Shown one piece after another: positions 9,787-18,220 of a stretch of DNA of 64,000 nt. Source of the stretch: Chakrabartia godavariana. Its GTDB lineage: Bacteria; Pseudomonadota; Alphaproteobacteria; Sphingomonadales; Sphingomonadaceae. The DNA lies in the NCBI GenBank assembly GCA_005518185.1, contig RKSN01000001.1, forward strand, positions 682,501 to 746,500. Reading direction: 5' to 3'. Position numbers and translations under genes: made by a program. The stretch's first letter is position 1. Each line of letters opens with the position of its first letter. Below the pieces are notes generated by a model. It did not search any database, had not been told where the DNA came from, and saw only the letters and a program-made list of their open reading frames with translations.

Positions 9787-10359
9787 ATGACCTCACATGC
9801 CGAATTCGCCAAAGTCCGCCTCACGCCATATGTAAATACATCGTGTGAAGCTCTTGATTTCATTCAGGTGACGGTGGCCTATGAACATCCACGGCTGAAA
9901 CTTCGGTTCCATCTTTCGGGTCGGATCGCAGACCTCGCCATTCCGGGACCGGAAGAGCCCGTGCGCACGGTCGGCCTGTGGGAAGAAACCTGCTGCGAGG
10001 CCTTCCTGAAGCCGGTCGGCGGTGATGCCTATTACGAATTCAACCTGTCGCCGTCGTCGCAATGGGCGGTTTTTGATTTCACCGGCTATCGCGAGAATTT
10101 CCGCCAATTGGACGTGGGTCGAGCGCCCGTGATCGATTGCGACGTGGCGCCGGATGGCGTGACACTGGACGCAGTCATCGACCTGTCGATGCTGCCGCCC
10201 GATGTGCATCGTCAGGATTGGGCCATGGGCCTGAGCTGCGTCGTGCAGGCCAAGGATGGCACCAAATCCTATTGGGCGCTTGCCCATCCACCGGAAAAGC
10301 CGGATTTCCACGATAGCAATTGCTTTACGGTTACATTGGAGGCAGCGCAGAGAGCATGA
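9787..10359 (+). CDS. DOMON-like domain protein of unknown function
   Basis: 190-residue soluble protein with a carbohydrate-binding-like beta-sandwich pattern (LWEETCCEAFLKP, YYEFNLSPSSQWAVFDF, YWALAHP), which I recognise from proteins annotated as DOMON-like in alphaproteobacteria. There is no signal peptide or membrane segment, so it is probably cytosolic. An upstream in-frame TTG at 9721 exists, but ATG at 9787 fits the conserved start better. Its stop codon overlaps the ATG of the next gene (ATGA), so it is the first gene of an operon with a NamZ-like hydrolase and an M24 peptidase. Sugar or heme binding is possible by fold only; the function is unknown. Confidence 0.72.
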   Translation: MTSHAEFAKVRLTPYVNTSCEALDFIQVTVAYEHPRLKLRFHLSGRIADLAIPGPEEPVRTVGLWEETCCEAFLKPVGGDAYYEFNLSPSSQWAVFDFTGYRENFRQLDVGRAPVIDCDVAPDGVTLDAVIDLSMLPPDVHRQDWAMGLSCVVQAKDGTKSYWALAHPPEKPDFHDSNCFTVTLEAAQRA

Positions 10360-11561
10360 CGTTCGGAATTGATCGCCTCATCGCGGACCCGGCCCTTCGC
10401 CAGCAGTTGAAGGGCAGGCGCGTTGCGCTCGTCGCACATCCCGCCTCGGTCACCGCTGACCTTACGCACAGTCTCGATGCTCTGGCCAAATGCCCGGAAA
10501 TCACGCTGACAGCGGCCTTTGGGCCGCAGCACGGCCTGCGCGGGGACAAGCAGGACAATATGATGGAGTCGCCCGACTTCACTGATCCGCAGCACGGAAT
10601 TCCCGTCTTCAGCCTCTATGGCGAAGTGCGTCGCCCGACCGATCAGGCGATGGATACGTTCGATATCATTCTCATTGATTTACAAGATCTTGGATGTCGT
10701 ATCTACACGTTCATCACAACATTGCTGTACATCCTTGAGGCGGCGTCGGCGCATGGCAAGGCGGTCTGGGTGCTCGATCGCCCCAACCCCGCAGGCCGTC
10801 CGGTTGAAGGGCTGACGCTGCGCGCGGGGTGGGAAAGCTTCGTCGGCGCCGGGCCGATCCCGATGCGCCACGGGCTGACGATGGGTGAACTCGGCCTGTG
10901 GTTCATCGACCACTACAAGCTCGATCTCGATTACCGGATCATCGAAATGGAGGGCCATGCGCCTGATGCGGGCCCCGGCTTTGGCTGGCCGCAGGACCGC
11001 ATCTGGATCAACCCAAGCCCCAATGCGCCCAACATCAACATGGCGCGGGCCTATGCGGGCACCGTGATGGTTGAAGGCGCCACGCTGTCCGAAGGGCGGG
11101 GGACGACGCGGCCGCTTGAGATCTTCGGCGCGCCGGACATTGATGCACGTGCCGTCATCGCGACGATGCGCGATCTGGCCCCGCACTGGCTCTCCGGCTG
11201 CACGCTGCGCGACATCTGGTTTGAACCGACATTCCACAAGCATGTCGGCACGTTGTGCAGCGGTGTTCACATCCACGCGGAAGGGCCGGATTATGACCAC
11301 CGGGCGTTCAAGCCCTGGCGGGTGCAGGCGCTCGGTTTCAAGGCGATCCGCGCGCTCTATCCCGACTATCCGATCTGGCGCGGCACGGACTTCAAATACG
11401 AATATACCAACGATGTGCTCGCGATCGACGTCATCAACGGCGGGCCGCTTCTGCGCGAATGGGTCGACGATCCCGCGGCGGTCGCTGCGGACCTCGATGC
11501 GATGACCGTGCCCGATGAGCAGGCCTGGATAGCGGAACGCCGACCGTTCCTGCGCTATTGA
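10356..11561 (+). CDS. NamZ-like exo-beta-N-acetylmuramidase (DUF1343 family)
   Basis: 401-residue protein of the DUF1343 family. Characterised members (NamZ) release MurNAc from the non-reducing end of peptidoglycan fragments. Family hallmarks are visible: VALVAHPASVT near residue 30, FGPQHGLRG near 63, DIILIDLQDLGCRIYTF, and the segment WINPSPNAPNINMARAYAGT. The ATG overlaps the preceding stop codon as ATGA. Unlike exported NamZ proteins, this one has no signal peptide at the chosen start, which argues for a cytosolic recycling role; this is an inference. A Tat-exported M24 peptidase follows 11 bp downstream. Confidence 0.82.
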   Translation: MTFGIDRLIADPALRQQLKGRRVALVAHPASVTADLTHSLDALAKCPEITLTAAFGPQHGLRGDKQDNMMESPDFTDPQHGIPVFSLYGEVRRPTDQAMDTFDIILIDLQDLGCRIYTFITTLLYILEAASAHGKAVWVLDRPNPAGRPVEGLTLRAGWESFVGAGPIPMRHGLTMGELGLWFIDHYKLDLDYRIIEMEGHAPDAGPGFGWPQDRIWINPSPNAPNINMARAYAGTVMVEGATLSEGRGTTRPLEIFGAPDIDARAVIATMRDLAPHWLSGCTLRDIWFEPTFHKHVGTLCSGVHIHAEGPDYDHRAFKPWRVQALGFKAIRALYPDYPIWRGTDFKYEYTNDVLAIDVINGGPLLREWVDDPAAVAADLDAMTVPDEQAWIAERRPFLRY

Positions 11562-11572
11562 GGAGAGGCGAT

Positions 11573-12817
11573 ATGGTCTCACGCCGGACAATCTTGGGGT
11601 CAACAGTCGGACTGGCGCTGTTGCCGGCTGTCGCGAAGGCTGCGCCTCTGGCAGCCGAGCCCGTCGCAAATCTCGCCGCGAAGGCCCGGCCCATCGGCCC
11701 GGAGGAGCGCGCGGCCCGCCTCGCCAAGGTTCAGCAGCTGATGCAGGCAGCGGGGATTGGCGCGCTGCTGGTCGAGCCCGGCTCCAGCCTGGTCTATTTC
11801 ACCGGCGTCCAATGGTGGCGCAGCGAGCGGCTGACCGCCGCCCTGATCCCGGCCGAAGGCGACATCACCGTGGTCACGCCCTTTTTCGAGGCACCGTCGA
11901 TCCGGGAATCGCTCGCGGTTCCGGCCGCCATCCGGACCTGGAACGAGCATGAAAACCCGCTGGCGCTGGTCGCTTCATGGCTGCGTGAGAAGAAGCTGGC
12001 CGGAAAGCCTGTCGCCATAGAGGAAACCGTCCGTCACTTCATCGTCGACGGCCTGCAAAAGGCGCTGCCGGGCGTGCAGGTCGTCAATGGCGCGGGCGTG
12101 GTCCGTGCGTGCCGGATGCATAAGAGCGCGGCGGAAATCGCGCTGATGAAGACGGCGGCGGACATCACGACCGAGGCATTCCGCCGCGTTGGCGCGCAGG
12201 TGGCGGCGGGCATGACGCCCGACGATATCAACGCGCTGATCATGGCCGAAACCGCAAAGCTGGGCGGGAAGGGCGGCGACGCGCTCGTCCTCCTTGGGGA
12301 GGCAAGCGCCTATCCGCATGGGTCGGGCAAGCCGCAGGCGGTCCGCGAGGGCGAGGTGATCCTGCTCGACGGCGGCTGTTCGGTCCATGGCTATGTCTCC
12401 GACATATCGCGCACCTTCGTCTTTGGGGAACCGACCAAGCGCCAGCGCGACGTCTGGGCGCAGATGCGTCAGGGCCAGCAGATTGCATTCGAAGCCGCGC
12501 AGAACGGTCGGCCTTGCGGCGCGGTCGATGATGCGGTGCGGGCCTGGTATGAGAAGATCGGCTATGGCCCCGGCTACGCGCTGCCGGGCCTGTCGCACCG
12601 CACCGGCCATGGCATCGGCATGGACGGACATGAGCCCGTCAATCTGGTGCATGGCGAGATGACACCGCTGGCTGAAGGCATGTGCTTTTCGAATGAGCCG
12701 GGCCTCTACATTCCCGGCAGTTTCGGTATCCGTCTGGAAGACTGTTTCCACATGACGGCCAAGGGCCCCGAATGGTTCAGCGTGCCGCCGTCGAGTATCG
12801 ACAGGCCGTTTGGTTAG
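11573..12817 (+). CDS. M24 family metallopeptidase (Xaa-Pro aminopeptidase-like), Tat-exported
   Basis: 414-residue pita-bread-fold metallopeptidase, probably removing N-terminal residues before proline. All five metal ligands of the family are present: Asp266, Asp277, His346, Glu375 and Glu389, in the contexts LLDGG, VSDIS, TGHGIG, NEPG and RLEDC. The N-terminus (MVSRRTILGSTVGLALL...) is a twin-arginine signal with a hydrophobic core, so export of the folded metalloenzyme to the periplasm is likely. An AGGAGAG site 5 bases before ATG 11573 decides the start over an upstream TTG. It is third in an operon with DOMON-like and NamZ-like genes. Confidence 0.9.
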   Translation: MVSRRTILGSTVGLALLPAVAKAAPLAAEPVANLAAKARPIGPEERAARLAKVQQLMQAAGIGALLVEPGSSLVYFTGVQWWRSERLTAALIPAEGDITVVTPFFEAPSIRESLAVPAAIRTWNEHENPLALVASWLREKKLAGKPVAIEETVRHFIVDGLQKALPGVQVVNGAGVVRACRMHKSAAEIALMKTAADITTEAFRRVGAQVAAGMTPDDINALIMAETAKLGGKGGDALVLLGEASAYPHGSGKPQAVREGEVILLDGGCSVHGYVSDISRTFVFGEPTKRQRDVWAQMRQGQQIAFEAAQNGRPCGAVDDAVRAWYEKIGYGPGYALPGLSHRTGHGIGMDGHEPVNLVHGEMTPLAEGMCFSNEPGLYIPGSFGIRLEDCFHMTAKGPEWFSVPPSSIDRPFG

Positions 12818-12844
12818 GGGCGCACGACCCCACCACAACGTTCG

Positions 12845-12923
12845 TCCTGAGCTTGTCGAAGGACCGCATTTGAATTGTTGATCTTACCGCGCAGAAGAGG
12901 GCGATCCTTCGACAAGCTCAGGA
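12845..12923. repeat. 19-bp perfect inverted repeat, REP-like dispersed element
   Basis: TCCTGAGCTTGTCGAAGGA at 12845-12863 is exactly matched by its reverse complement at 12905-12923, separated by 41 bp. From general knowledge, a CTTCGACAAGCTCAGGA core recurs in intergenic regions of many sphingomonad genomes. Here it sits between the convergent M24 peptidase and VWA genes, so the two arms could also form a long-loop hairpin that helps separate the transcripts. Confidence 0.8.
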
Positions 12924-12963
12924 TGCGCGGATCGGGGCAAATGGACCTATGAGAGCTCCGTCC

Positions 12964-14142
12964 TCAATGCTTGCGCGTCAGTTCCCGCATGGCATCTTCG
13001 AGGCCGTCGAGCGTCAGCGGGAACATGCGGTCGTTCATCAGGTCCTTGATGACCTTGGTCGACTGCGAATAGCCCCAATGCGCTTCGGGCGTGGGGTTGA
13101 GCCAGACGGTTGCGGGATAGGTGTTGGTCACGCGGTGCATCCACACGGCGCCCGCCTCCTCGTTGAAATGCTCTACCGATCCGCCCGGATGCGTGATTTC
13201 ATAGGGGCTCATCGCAGCATCGCCGACGAACACGATCTTATAATCGTGTGGGAACTTGTGGAGCACTTCCCAGGTGGGCGTCCGCTCGGAAAAGCGGCGC
13301 TTATTGTCCTTCCACACGCCTTCGTAGAGGCAGTTGTGGAAATAGAAGAATTCAAGGTTCTTGAACTCGGCGGTGGCCGCGCTGAACAGCTCCTCGACGA
13401 GCTTGACGAACGGGTCCATCGAGCCGCCGACGTCGAGGAACAGCAGCACCTTGATGGCATTGCGGCGTTCCGGCCGCATATGGATGTCCAGCCAGCCCTG
13501 GCGTGCCGTGCCGTCGATCGTGGCCTTGATGTCCAGTTCTTCGGCGGCGCCTTCGCGGGCGAACTTGCGCAGGCGGCGCAGCGCGATCTTGATGTTGCGC
13601 GTGCCCAGCTCGCGCGTGTTGTCGAGGTTCTGGAACTCGCGCTTTTCCCAGACCTTCAGGGCGCGCTTGTGCTTTGATTCGCCACCAATCCGCACGCCTT
13701 CCGGGTTGTAGCCCGAATGGCCGAAGGGCGAGGTGCCGCCCGTGCCGATCCACTTGTTGCCGCCTTCATGGCGCTCCTGCTGCTCTTCAAGCCGCTTCTT
13801 GAGCGTCTCCATGATCTCGTCCCACGAACCGAGGGATTCGATCTTCGCCATTTCCTCGGGCGTCAGGAACTTCTCGGCGACCGCGCGCAGCCAGTCCGCC
13901 GGGATTTCCTGCGGGTTGGTCCCATATTCGGTCAGCAGGCCCTTGAAGACCTTGTTAAACACCTGATCGAACCGGTCGAGCATGCCTTCGTCCTTCACGA
14001 AGACAGAGCGCGACAGATAGTAGAACTGCTCCGGCGTCCGCTCGATGGCGTCCTTGTCGAGCGCCTCAAGCAGGATCAGATGCTCCTTGAGCGACGCATT
14101 GATGCCCGCCGCGCGAAGCTCATCGAGGAAGTTGAAGAACAT
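12964..14142 (-). CDS. VWA domain protein, CoxE-like
   Basis: 392-residue cytosolic protein with an N-terminal helical region and a C-terminal von Willebrand A domain. The metal-site motif appears as LFLDVGGSMDPF (D-x-G-x-S form). CoxE-like proteins work with MoxR-type AAA+ ATPases to insert metals or mature enzymes; the partner is encoded 24 bp upstream on the same strand (14167-15009), giving the classic MoxR-VWA pair. No cox or other client enzyme gene is adjacent, so the client is unknown. The ATG at 14142 follows the MoxR stop closely, suggesting co-translation. Confidence 0.87.
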   Translation of the reverse strand: MFFNFLDELRAAGINASLKEHLILLEALDKDAIERTPEQFYYLSRSVFVKDEGMLDRFDQVFNKVFKGLLTEYGTNPQEIPADWLRAVAEKFLTPEEMAKIESLGSWDEIMETLKKRLEEQQERHEGGNKWIGTGGTSPFGHSGYNPEGVRIGGESKHKRALKVWEKREFQNLDNTRELGTRNIKIALRRLRKFAREGAAEELDIKATIDGTARQGWLDIHMRPERRNAIKVLLFLDVGGSMDPFVKLVEELFSAATAEFKNLEFFYFHNCLYEGVWKDNKRRFSERTPTWEVLHKFPHDYKIVFVGDAAMSPYEITHPGGSVEHFNEEAGAVWMHRVTNTYPATVWLNPTPEAHWGYSQSTKVIKDLMNDRMFPLTLDGLEDAMRELTRKH

Positions 14143-14166
14143 CGGGCGCGCGTCCTCTTGCCGGGA

Positions 14167-15009
14167 TTACCCCTGCCGCCGGGCCATGAAGGCGAGGCGT
14201 TCGAACAGCATGACATCCTGCTCGTTCTTGAGCAATGCGCCGTGGAGCGGCGGGATGGCCTTGGTCGGGTCCTTGTTCTGCAGGACGTCGAGCGGCATGT
14301 CTTCGGCGAGCAGCAGCTTCAGCCAGTCGAGCAGTTCCGACGTCGACGGCTTCTTCTTGAGGCCGGGGACGTCACGGACTTCGTAGAAGATGTCCATCGC
14401 CTTGCCGACGAGGATCTTCTGGATGCCGGGGAAGTGGACGTCGATGATCGCCTGCATCGTGTCGCGGTCCGGGAACTTGATATAGTGGAAGAAGCAGCGG
14501 CGCAGGAAGGCGTCGGGCAGTTCCTTTTCATTGTTCGACGTGATGATGATGATCGGTCGTTCCTTCGCCGTGATCGTCTCATGCGTTTCGTAAACGTCGA
14601 AGCTCATCCGGTCGAGTTCCTGGAGGAGATCGTTCGGGAATTCGATGTCCGCCTTGTCGATTTCATCGATCAGGAGGACGGGCAGGACGGGGCTTTCAAA
14701 GGCTTCCCAGAGCTTGCCCTTCTTGATGTAGTTGCGGATGTCGTGGACGCGTTCGTCGCCCAGCTGGCCGTCGCGGAGGCGGGCAACGGCGTCATATTCG
14801 TACAGGCCCTGATGCGCCTTGGTCGTGGACTTGATGTTCCAGGTGATGAGCGGCGCGCCGAGTGCCTTGGCGACTTCCTCGGCCAGCACGGTCTTGCCGG
14901 TACCGGGTTCCCCCTTCACGAGGAGCGGGCGGCGGAGCAGGGCGGCGGCGTTGACGGCGACCTTCAGGTCGTCGGTGGCAACATAGGATTTGGTGCCTTC
15001 GAAGCGCAT
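14167..15009 (-). CDS. MoxR family AAA+ ATPase
   Basis: 280-residue AAA+ ATPase with Walker A GEPGTGKTVLAEEV near residue 35, Walker B LLIDEIDKAD near 116, sensor-1 IITSNNEKELPDAFLRRC and an arginine-finger region. MoxR ATPases act as chaperones for metalloenzyme maturation with VWA partners such as the gene just downstream. The frame is open to 15075, but an AAAGGA site at about 15022 precedes two close ATGs (15015 and 15009); spacing favours 15009, starting MRFEGTKSYVA. The next gene upstream (15109-15780) is on the same strand with a 99-bp gap. Confidence 0.9.
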   Translation of the reverse strand: MRFEGTKSYVATDDLKVAVNAAALLRRPLLVKGEPGTGKTVLAEEVAKALGAPLITWNIKSTTKAHQGLYEYDAVARLRDGQLGDERVHDIRNYIKKGKLWEAFESPVLPVLLIDEIDKADIEFPNDLLQELDRMSFDVYETHETITAKERPIIIITSNNEKELPDAFLRRCFFHYIKFPDRDTMQAIIDVHFPGIQKILVGKAMDIFYEVRDVPGLKKKPSTSELLDWLKLLLAEDMPLDVLQNKDPTKAIPPLHGALLKNEQDVMLFERLAFMARRQG

Positions 15010-15108
15010 CGACATTTCCTTTGACGTAAACGGCAATCTGTCAAAGGCGATAAGCACGCCGCGCGGCCCGCGCAAGCGGCTAAATGGTCTGCAGCGCTAT
15101 CGGAAGTG

Positions 15109-15780
15109 TCAGTATTCGCCGCGTGCGACGTGGCGGGCTTCGAGGAGGTCCCACAGGCCGCGATGCTGCGCCAGAAGCTGCTGGGCGCCAAAGCTCGTCG
15201 CGCGTTCCGCGGCAGGCGAGGCGGTGACGGCACGGATGGCAGCCGCCGTCTCATCGGCGACGGGAAGGTCGCAGCGCGGGGGAATGAGGCCAAAGCGTTC
15301 GGCGGCCCGGTCCATGACTGTGCGAATCGCCGTCCAGTCGAGCACGAGCGCGGCAGCCGCGCCAAAGGCGCAGCCCGTCCGGTCGGAATTGGACAGCATG
15401 TCGAGCGCATGGTGCTGGCTGGCGAGTGCGGCTTCGCATTCGGCCTGGCCGGGGGTGCTCGGCGTTGGGCCGACCGCGACGACGAGCTTCGTCAGATAGG
15501 CGCGTTCCTGTTCAAAGGCCGACATCGCCTTTTCAAACCAGGCGCGGGCGCCCGGTTCTGCCGTCTTGGCAAAGGCCGCCCCGACAATGCCGGGGTGGCG
15601 GCCATGCAGATAACCGAAATGATGGATCGCATCGGCAAGGTCGCGCGTCGCGTGGCGCCCGCGCAGAAGGTCTTCCCCGCTTGCATAGGCATGGCCGGCA
15701 GAGCCGTCCTGCGCGGCCAGCGCGATGATGACTGCCGGCAGTCCTCCCGTCGCATTATCTTCCATCGCTCTGGACGCCAT
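15109..15780 (-). CDS. Protein of unknown function (223 residues)
   Basis: I do not assign a family. The 223-residue product is soluble, rich in alanine and histidine, and predicted mostly helical. No signal peptide, membrane segment or known catalytic motif is visible. Histidines cluster in the first half (IHHFGYLHGRHPG around 52-64, and SQHHALDML around 121-129), which could be a metal- or heme-contact region, but this is speculative. A GAAAGG site precedes the ATG. It lies upstream of the MoxR-VWA pair on the same strand and downstream of a 451-bp gene-free region; it might belong to the same transcript. Confidence 0.7.
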   Translation of the reverse strand: MASRAMEDNATGGLPAVIIALAAQDGSAGHAYASGEDLLRGRHATRDLADAIHHFGYLHGRHPGIVGAAFAKTAEPGARAWFEKAMSAFEQERAYLTKLVVAVGPTPSTPGQAECEAALASQHHALDMLSNSDRTGCAFGAAAALVLDWTAIRTVMDRAAERFGLIPPRCDLPVADETAAAIRAVTASPAAERATSFGAQQLLAQHRGLWDLLEARHVARGEY

Positions 15781-16231
15781 GTTGACCTTTCACCGTTCCC
15801 GATCGTGCATCGGAGACCCCTGTGCAAGGCAGCGTCTATACGAACGGCGTAAAGGTATCGTTTATTTGAGATTATTATTTTGGAGAGAACATCCGAGGCG
15901 CGCTGCGTGTTCCTGTGTCCCGCTGGGGATTGCCTGGGCCCAAATGCGTTGCGCCCGGGCCGTTTCCGGTCCGGGCGCATTGCGTGACGAAATGAACTCG
16001 CCCGCCCCCATTTGATTTTTAGCCTCGGCCGACGCGTTTTGCGTTCCGTTGCCGAGTCTCCCCGAACCATTGACCTTGGCCCTGTTCAGTCTGTTTTGGC
16101 TATCGCATGGGGACGGGATTGTCATCGTTTTGCTGCGGCTTTGACACCGATTTGATCCATGCTGTGGTGAATCCGCAACAGGTGCGCCAAGGCATTGCCA
16201 GCCCCGCCCGTGAACTCTAGACCGCTTGCCG
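15781..16231. other. 451-bp gene-free region with a strong hairpin
   Basis: No convincing coding region is present on either strand. An A/T-rich patch (about 15855-15880) is followed by a hairpin at 15944-15985: 13 contiguous pairs (including G-T) close a TTTC loop, and five more pairs extend it past one T-T mismatch. A second nested hairpin (CTCGGC / GCCGAG, 16024-16056, with inner ACGC / GCGT) follows, and TTTGATTTTT lies between them at about 16011-16020. A TTGACA at 16141-16146 could be a -35 box for lolC, but no good -10 is seen. A structured RNA is possible but unproven. Confidence 0.5.
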
Positions 16232-17482
16232 ATGCTTCTGACCCGCTATGAGCGCTTCATCGCCAAACGCTATCTGTTGCCCGGCAAGGGGGAGGGGTTC
16301 ATCTTCCTCGTCGCCTCGATCAGCCTTGTCGCCGTTATGCTGGGGGTCGCCGCCCTTATCATCGTGATGAGCGTGATGAACGGCTTTCGCGCCGAGCTCT
16401 TCGACAAGATCGTGGGGCTGAACGGTCATGCCGTGGTGCAGGGCTATGACGGCAAGCTGCAGGGCTGGCAGGACGTCGTCGCTCAGGCGAAGGCAACGCC
16501 GGGGGTGCGCGCAGCAACACCGCTGATTGAACAGCCGCTGATGGCAAGCTTCAACGGGCGGGTGCAGGGCATCCTGCTGCGCGGGATGCGGGTCGCGGAC
16601 ATCCGGTCAAACAGCCTTTTGAAGACCAAGGTGCTTTCCGGCTCGATCCGGGAGCTGTCCCCGGGCAGCGGCAATGTGGCAATCGGCTCGCGCCTTGCCG
16701 AGGCCTTGGGCGCGCAGGTCGGCAGCACCATCAGCCTGGTGTCGCCTGATGGACAGTCGACGCCCTTTGGGTCGGTGCCGCGCATTGTCGCCTATCGCGT
16801 GGCGGCCATCTTTGAGGTCGGCATCTATGACTACGACAAGGCGTTCGTGATCATGCCGATCGAGGATGCGCAGTCCTTTTTGTTGCTGGGTGATGCCGTT
16901 GGCATGGTCGAACTCGATACGGTCGATGCCGACCGCGTGGGCGAGATCCTCGCCCCGCTGGCGCAGCAGGTGCGTGATCGCGGCATCGTCAATGACTGGC
17001 GCAACATGAACGCTTCTCTGTTCAAGGCACTGGCCGTCGACCGCGTCGTCTCCTTCGTCGTGCTGTCGATCATCATTCTGGTCGCCGCCTTCAACATCCT
17101 GTCGTCGCTGATCATGCTCGTCCGGGCCAAAACACGCGACATCGCGATCCTGCGGACGATGGGGGCATCGCGCAGCGGGGTGCTGCGCATCTTCATGACG
17201 GTGGGCACGACGATCGGCGCCTTGGGGACGTTGGCGGGCGTCGCCCTGGGGCTTGTCTTCCTGCTGTTCCGGCAGAGCGTGGTGAACGCGGTCCAGTTCC
17301 TGACGGGGCAGACCTTGTGGGATCCGCAGATCCGCTATCTCACCGAACTGCCGTCCAAGGTCGATCCGGTGGAGATCGTCGGCATCACGCTGATGGCGCT
17401 GCTGTTCAGCTTCCTTGCGACGCTCTACCCGGCCTTCAAGGCGGCGAGCACCGATCCCGTGCAGGTGCTGCGCTATGAGTAA
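16232..17482 (+). CDS. lolC: Lipoprotein-releasing ABC transporter permease LolC/LolE
   Basis: Inner membrane permease of the Lol system, which extracts outer-membrane lipoproteins and passes them to LolA. The 416-residue protein has one N-terminal membrane segment (about 22-48), a large periplasmic domain, and three C-terminal membrane segments (about 268-400) typical of the FtsX/MacB fold. The N-terminal segment [11 protein letters not shown] is family-typical. Alphaproteobacteria usually have one LolC/E-type protein acting as a homodimer, so the symbol could equally be lolE. A TTG lies two codons upstream; ATG 16232 is chosen. lolD overlaps its end by 8 bases. Confidence 0.92.
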   Translation: MLLTRYERFIAKRYLLPGKGEGFIFLVASISLVAVMLGVAALIIVMSVMNGFRAELFDKIVGLNGHAVVQGYDGKLQGWQDVVAQAKATPGVRAATPLIEQPLMASFNGRVQGILLRGMRVADIRSNSLLKTKVLSGSIRELSPGSGNVAIGSRLAEALGAQVGSTISLVSPDGQSTPFGSVPRIVAYRVAAIFEVGIYDYDKAFVIMPIEDAQSFLLLGDAVGMVELDTVDADRVGEILAPLAQQVRDRGIVNDWRNMNASLFKALAVDRVVSFVVLSIIILVAAFNILSSLIMLVRAKTRDIAILRTMGASRSGVLRIFMTVGTTIGALGTLAGVALGLVFLLFRQSVVNAVQFLTGQTLWDPQIRYLTELPSKVDPVEIVGITLMALLFSFLATLYPAFKAASTDPVQVLRYE

Positions 17483-18149
17483 CACAGTCGAAGTCACCGG
17501 CCTGAAGCGGGCCTTTGAACAGGGCGGCGCGCGCATCGAGGTGCTGCGCGGCGTCGATCTCACCATCGCCGAAGGGGAAATCGTGGCGCTGCTCGGCCCC
17601 TCGGGCTCGGGCAAGTCGACCATGCTCCAGGCGGTGGGCCTGCTCGAAGGCGGTTTTGAAGGGTCGATTCGCATCTGCGGCGAGGAGGCGGCGACGCTCG
17701 ACAATGATGGCCGGACGCGCGTGCGGCGTGACATGCTCGGCTTTGTTTACCAGTTCCATCACCTGCTGCCCGACTTTTCTGCCGTGGAAAACGTCATGCT
17801 GCCGCAGCTGGTGCGCGATGCGGAAATCGCCTCGGCGCAGGGGCGTGCGGAAAAGCTGCTCGGGGCGTTGGGCCTTGGTCATCGGCTGACCCATCGGCCA
17901 AGCCAGCTTTCCGGTGGGGAGCAGCAGCGCGTGGCCGTGGCGCGGGCCTTGGCCAATCACCCGCGTCTGGTGCTGGCGGATGAACCGACCGGCAATCTTG
18001 ATGAGAGCACCGCCGATATCGTGCTGGCCGAGTTTCTGAGCCTTGTCCGCGGGGAGGGCGCCTCGGCGCTCATCGCGACGCATAATGAGCGGCTTGCCAG
18101 CAAAATGGATCGAGTTGTCCGCCTTCATGACGGGCATCTGATCGCTTAA
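17475..18149 (+). CDS. lolD: Lipoprotein-releasing ABC transporter ATP-binding protein LolD
   Basis: ATPase subunit that powers LolC/E in lipoprotein extraction. The 224-residue protein contains Walker [10 protein letters not shown] near residue 41, signature [15 protein letters not shown] near 143, Walker [12 protein letters not shown] near 165 and a switch histidine. Length and motifs are those of the MacB/LolD group. The ATG lies inside the last codons of lolC in another frame (8-base overlap), which gives tight translational coupling. lon follows 71 bp downstream on the same strand, starting a new unit. Confidence 0.95.
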   Translation: MSNTVEVTGLKRAFEQGGARIEVLRGVDLTIAEGEIVALLGPSGSGKSTMLQAVGLLEGGFEGSIRICGEEAATLDNDGRTRVRRDMLGFVYQFHHLLPDFSAVENVMLPQLVRDAEIASAQGRAEKLLGALGLGHRLTHRPSQLSGGEQQRVAVARALANHPRLVLADEPTGNLDESTADIVLAEFLSLVRGEGASALIATHNERLASKMDRVVRLHDGHLIA

Positions 18150-18220
18150 GCATTGATAAGCACGATCGAGAAACCCATATTTGGGACAACGGGTTGCCCC
18201 TCGCACCCGACGGAGTTCGA

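Noticed and set aside
15888-15913. EcfG-type stress promoter (GGAAC-N17-TGTT on the minus strand) for the unknown gene at 15109-15780
   Set aside because: The -10 half deviates from CGTT and it is over 100 bp from the start codon. The match is too weak to list as a feature.
15862-16125. Open frames in the gene-free region (87 codons minus, 96 codons plus)
   Set aside because: No ribosome binding sites, no plausible composition and no recognisable sequence; both cross the stable hairpins. RNA or no function is more likely.
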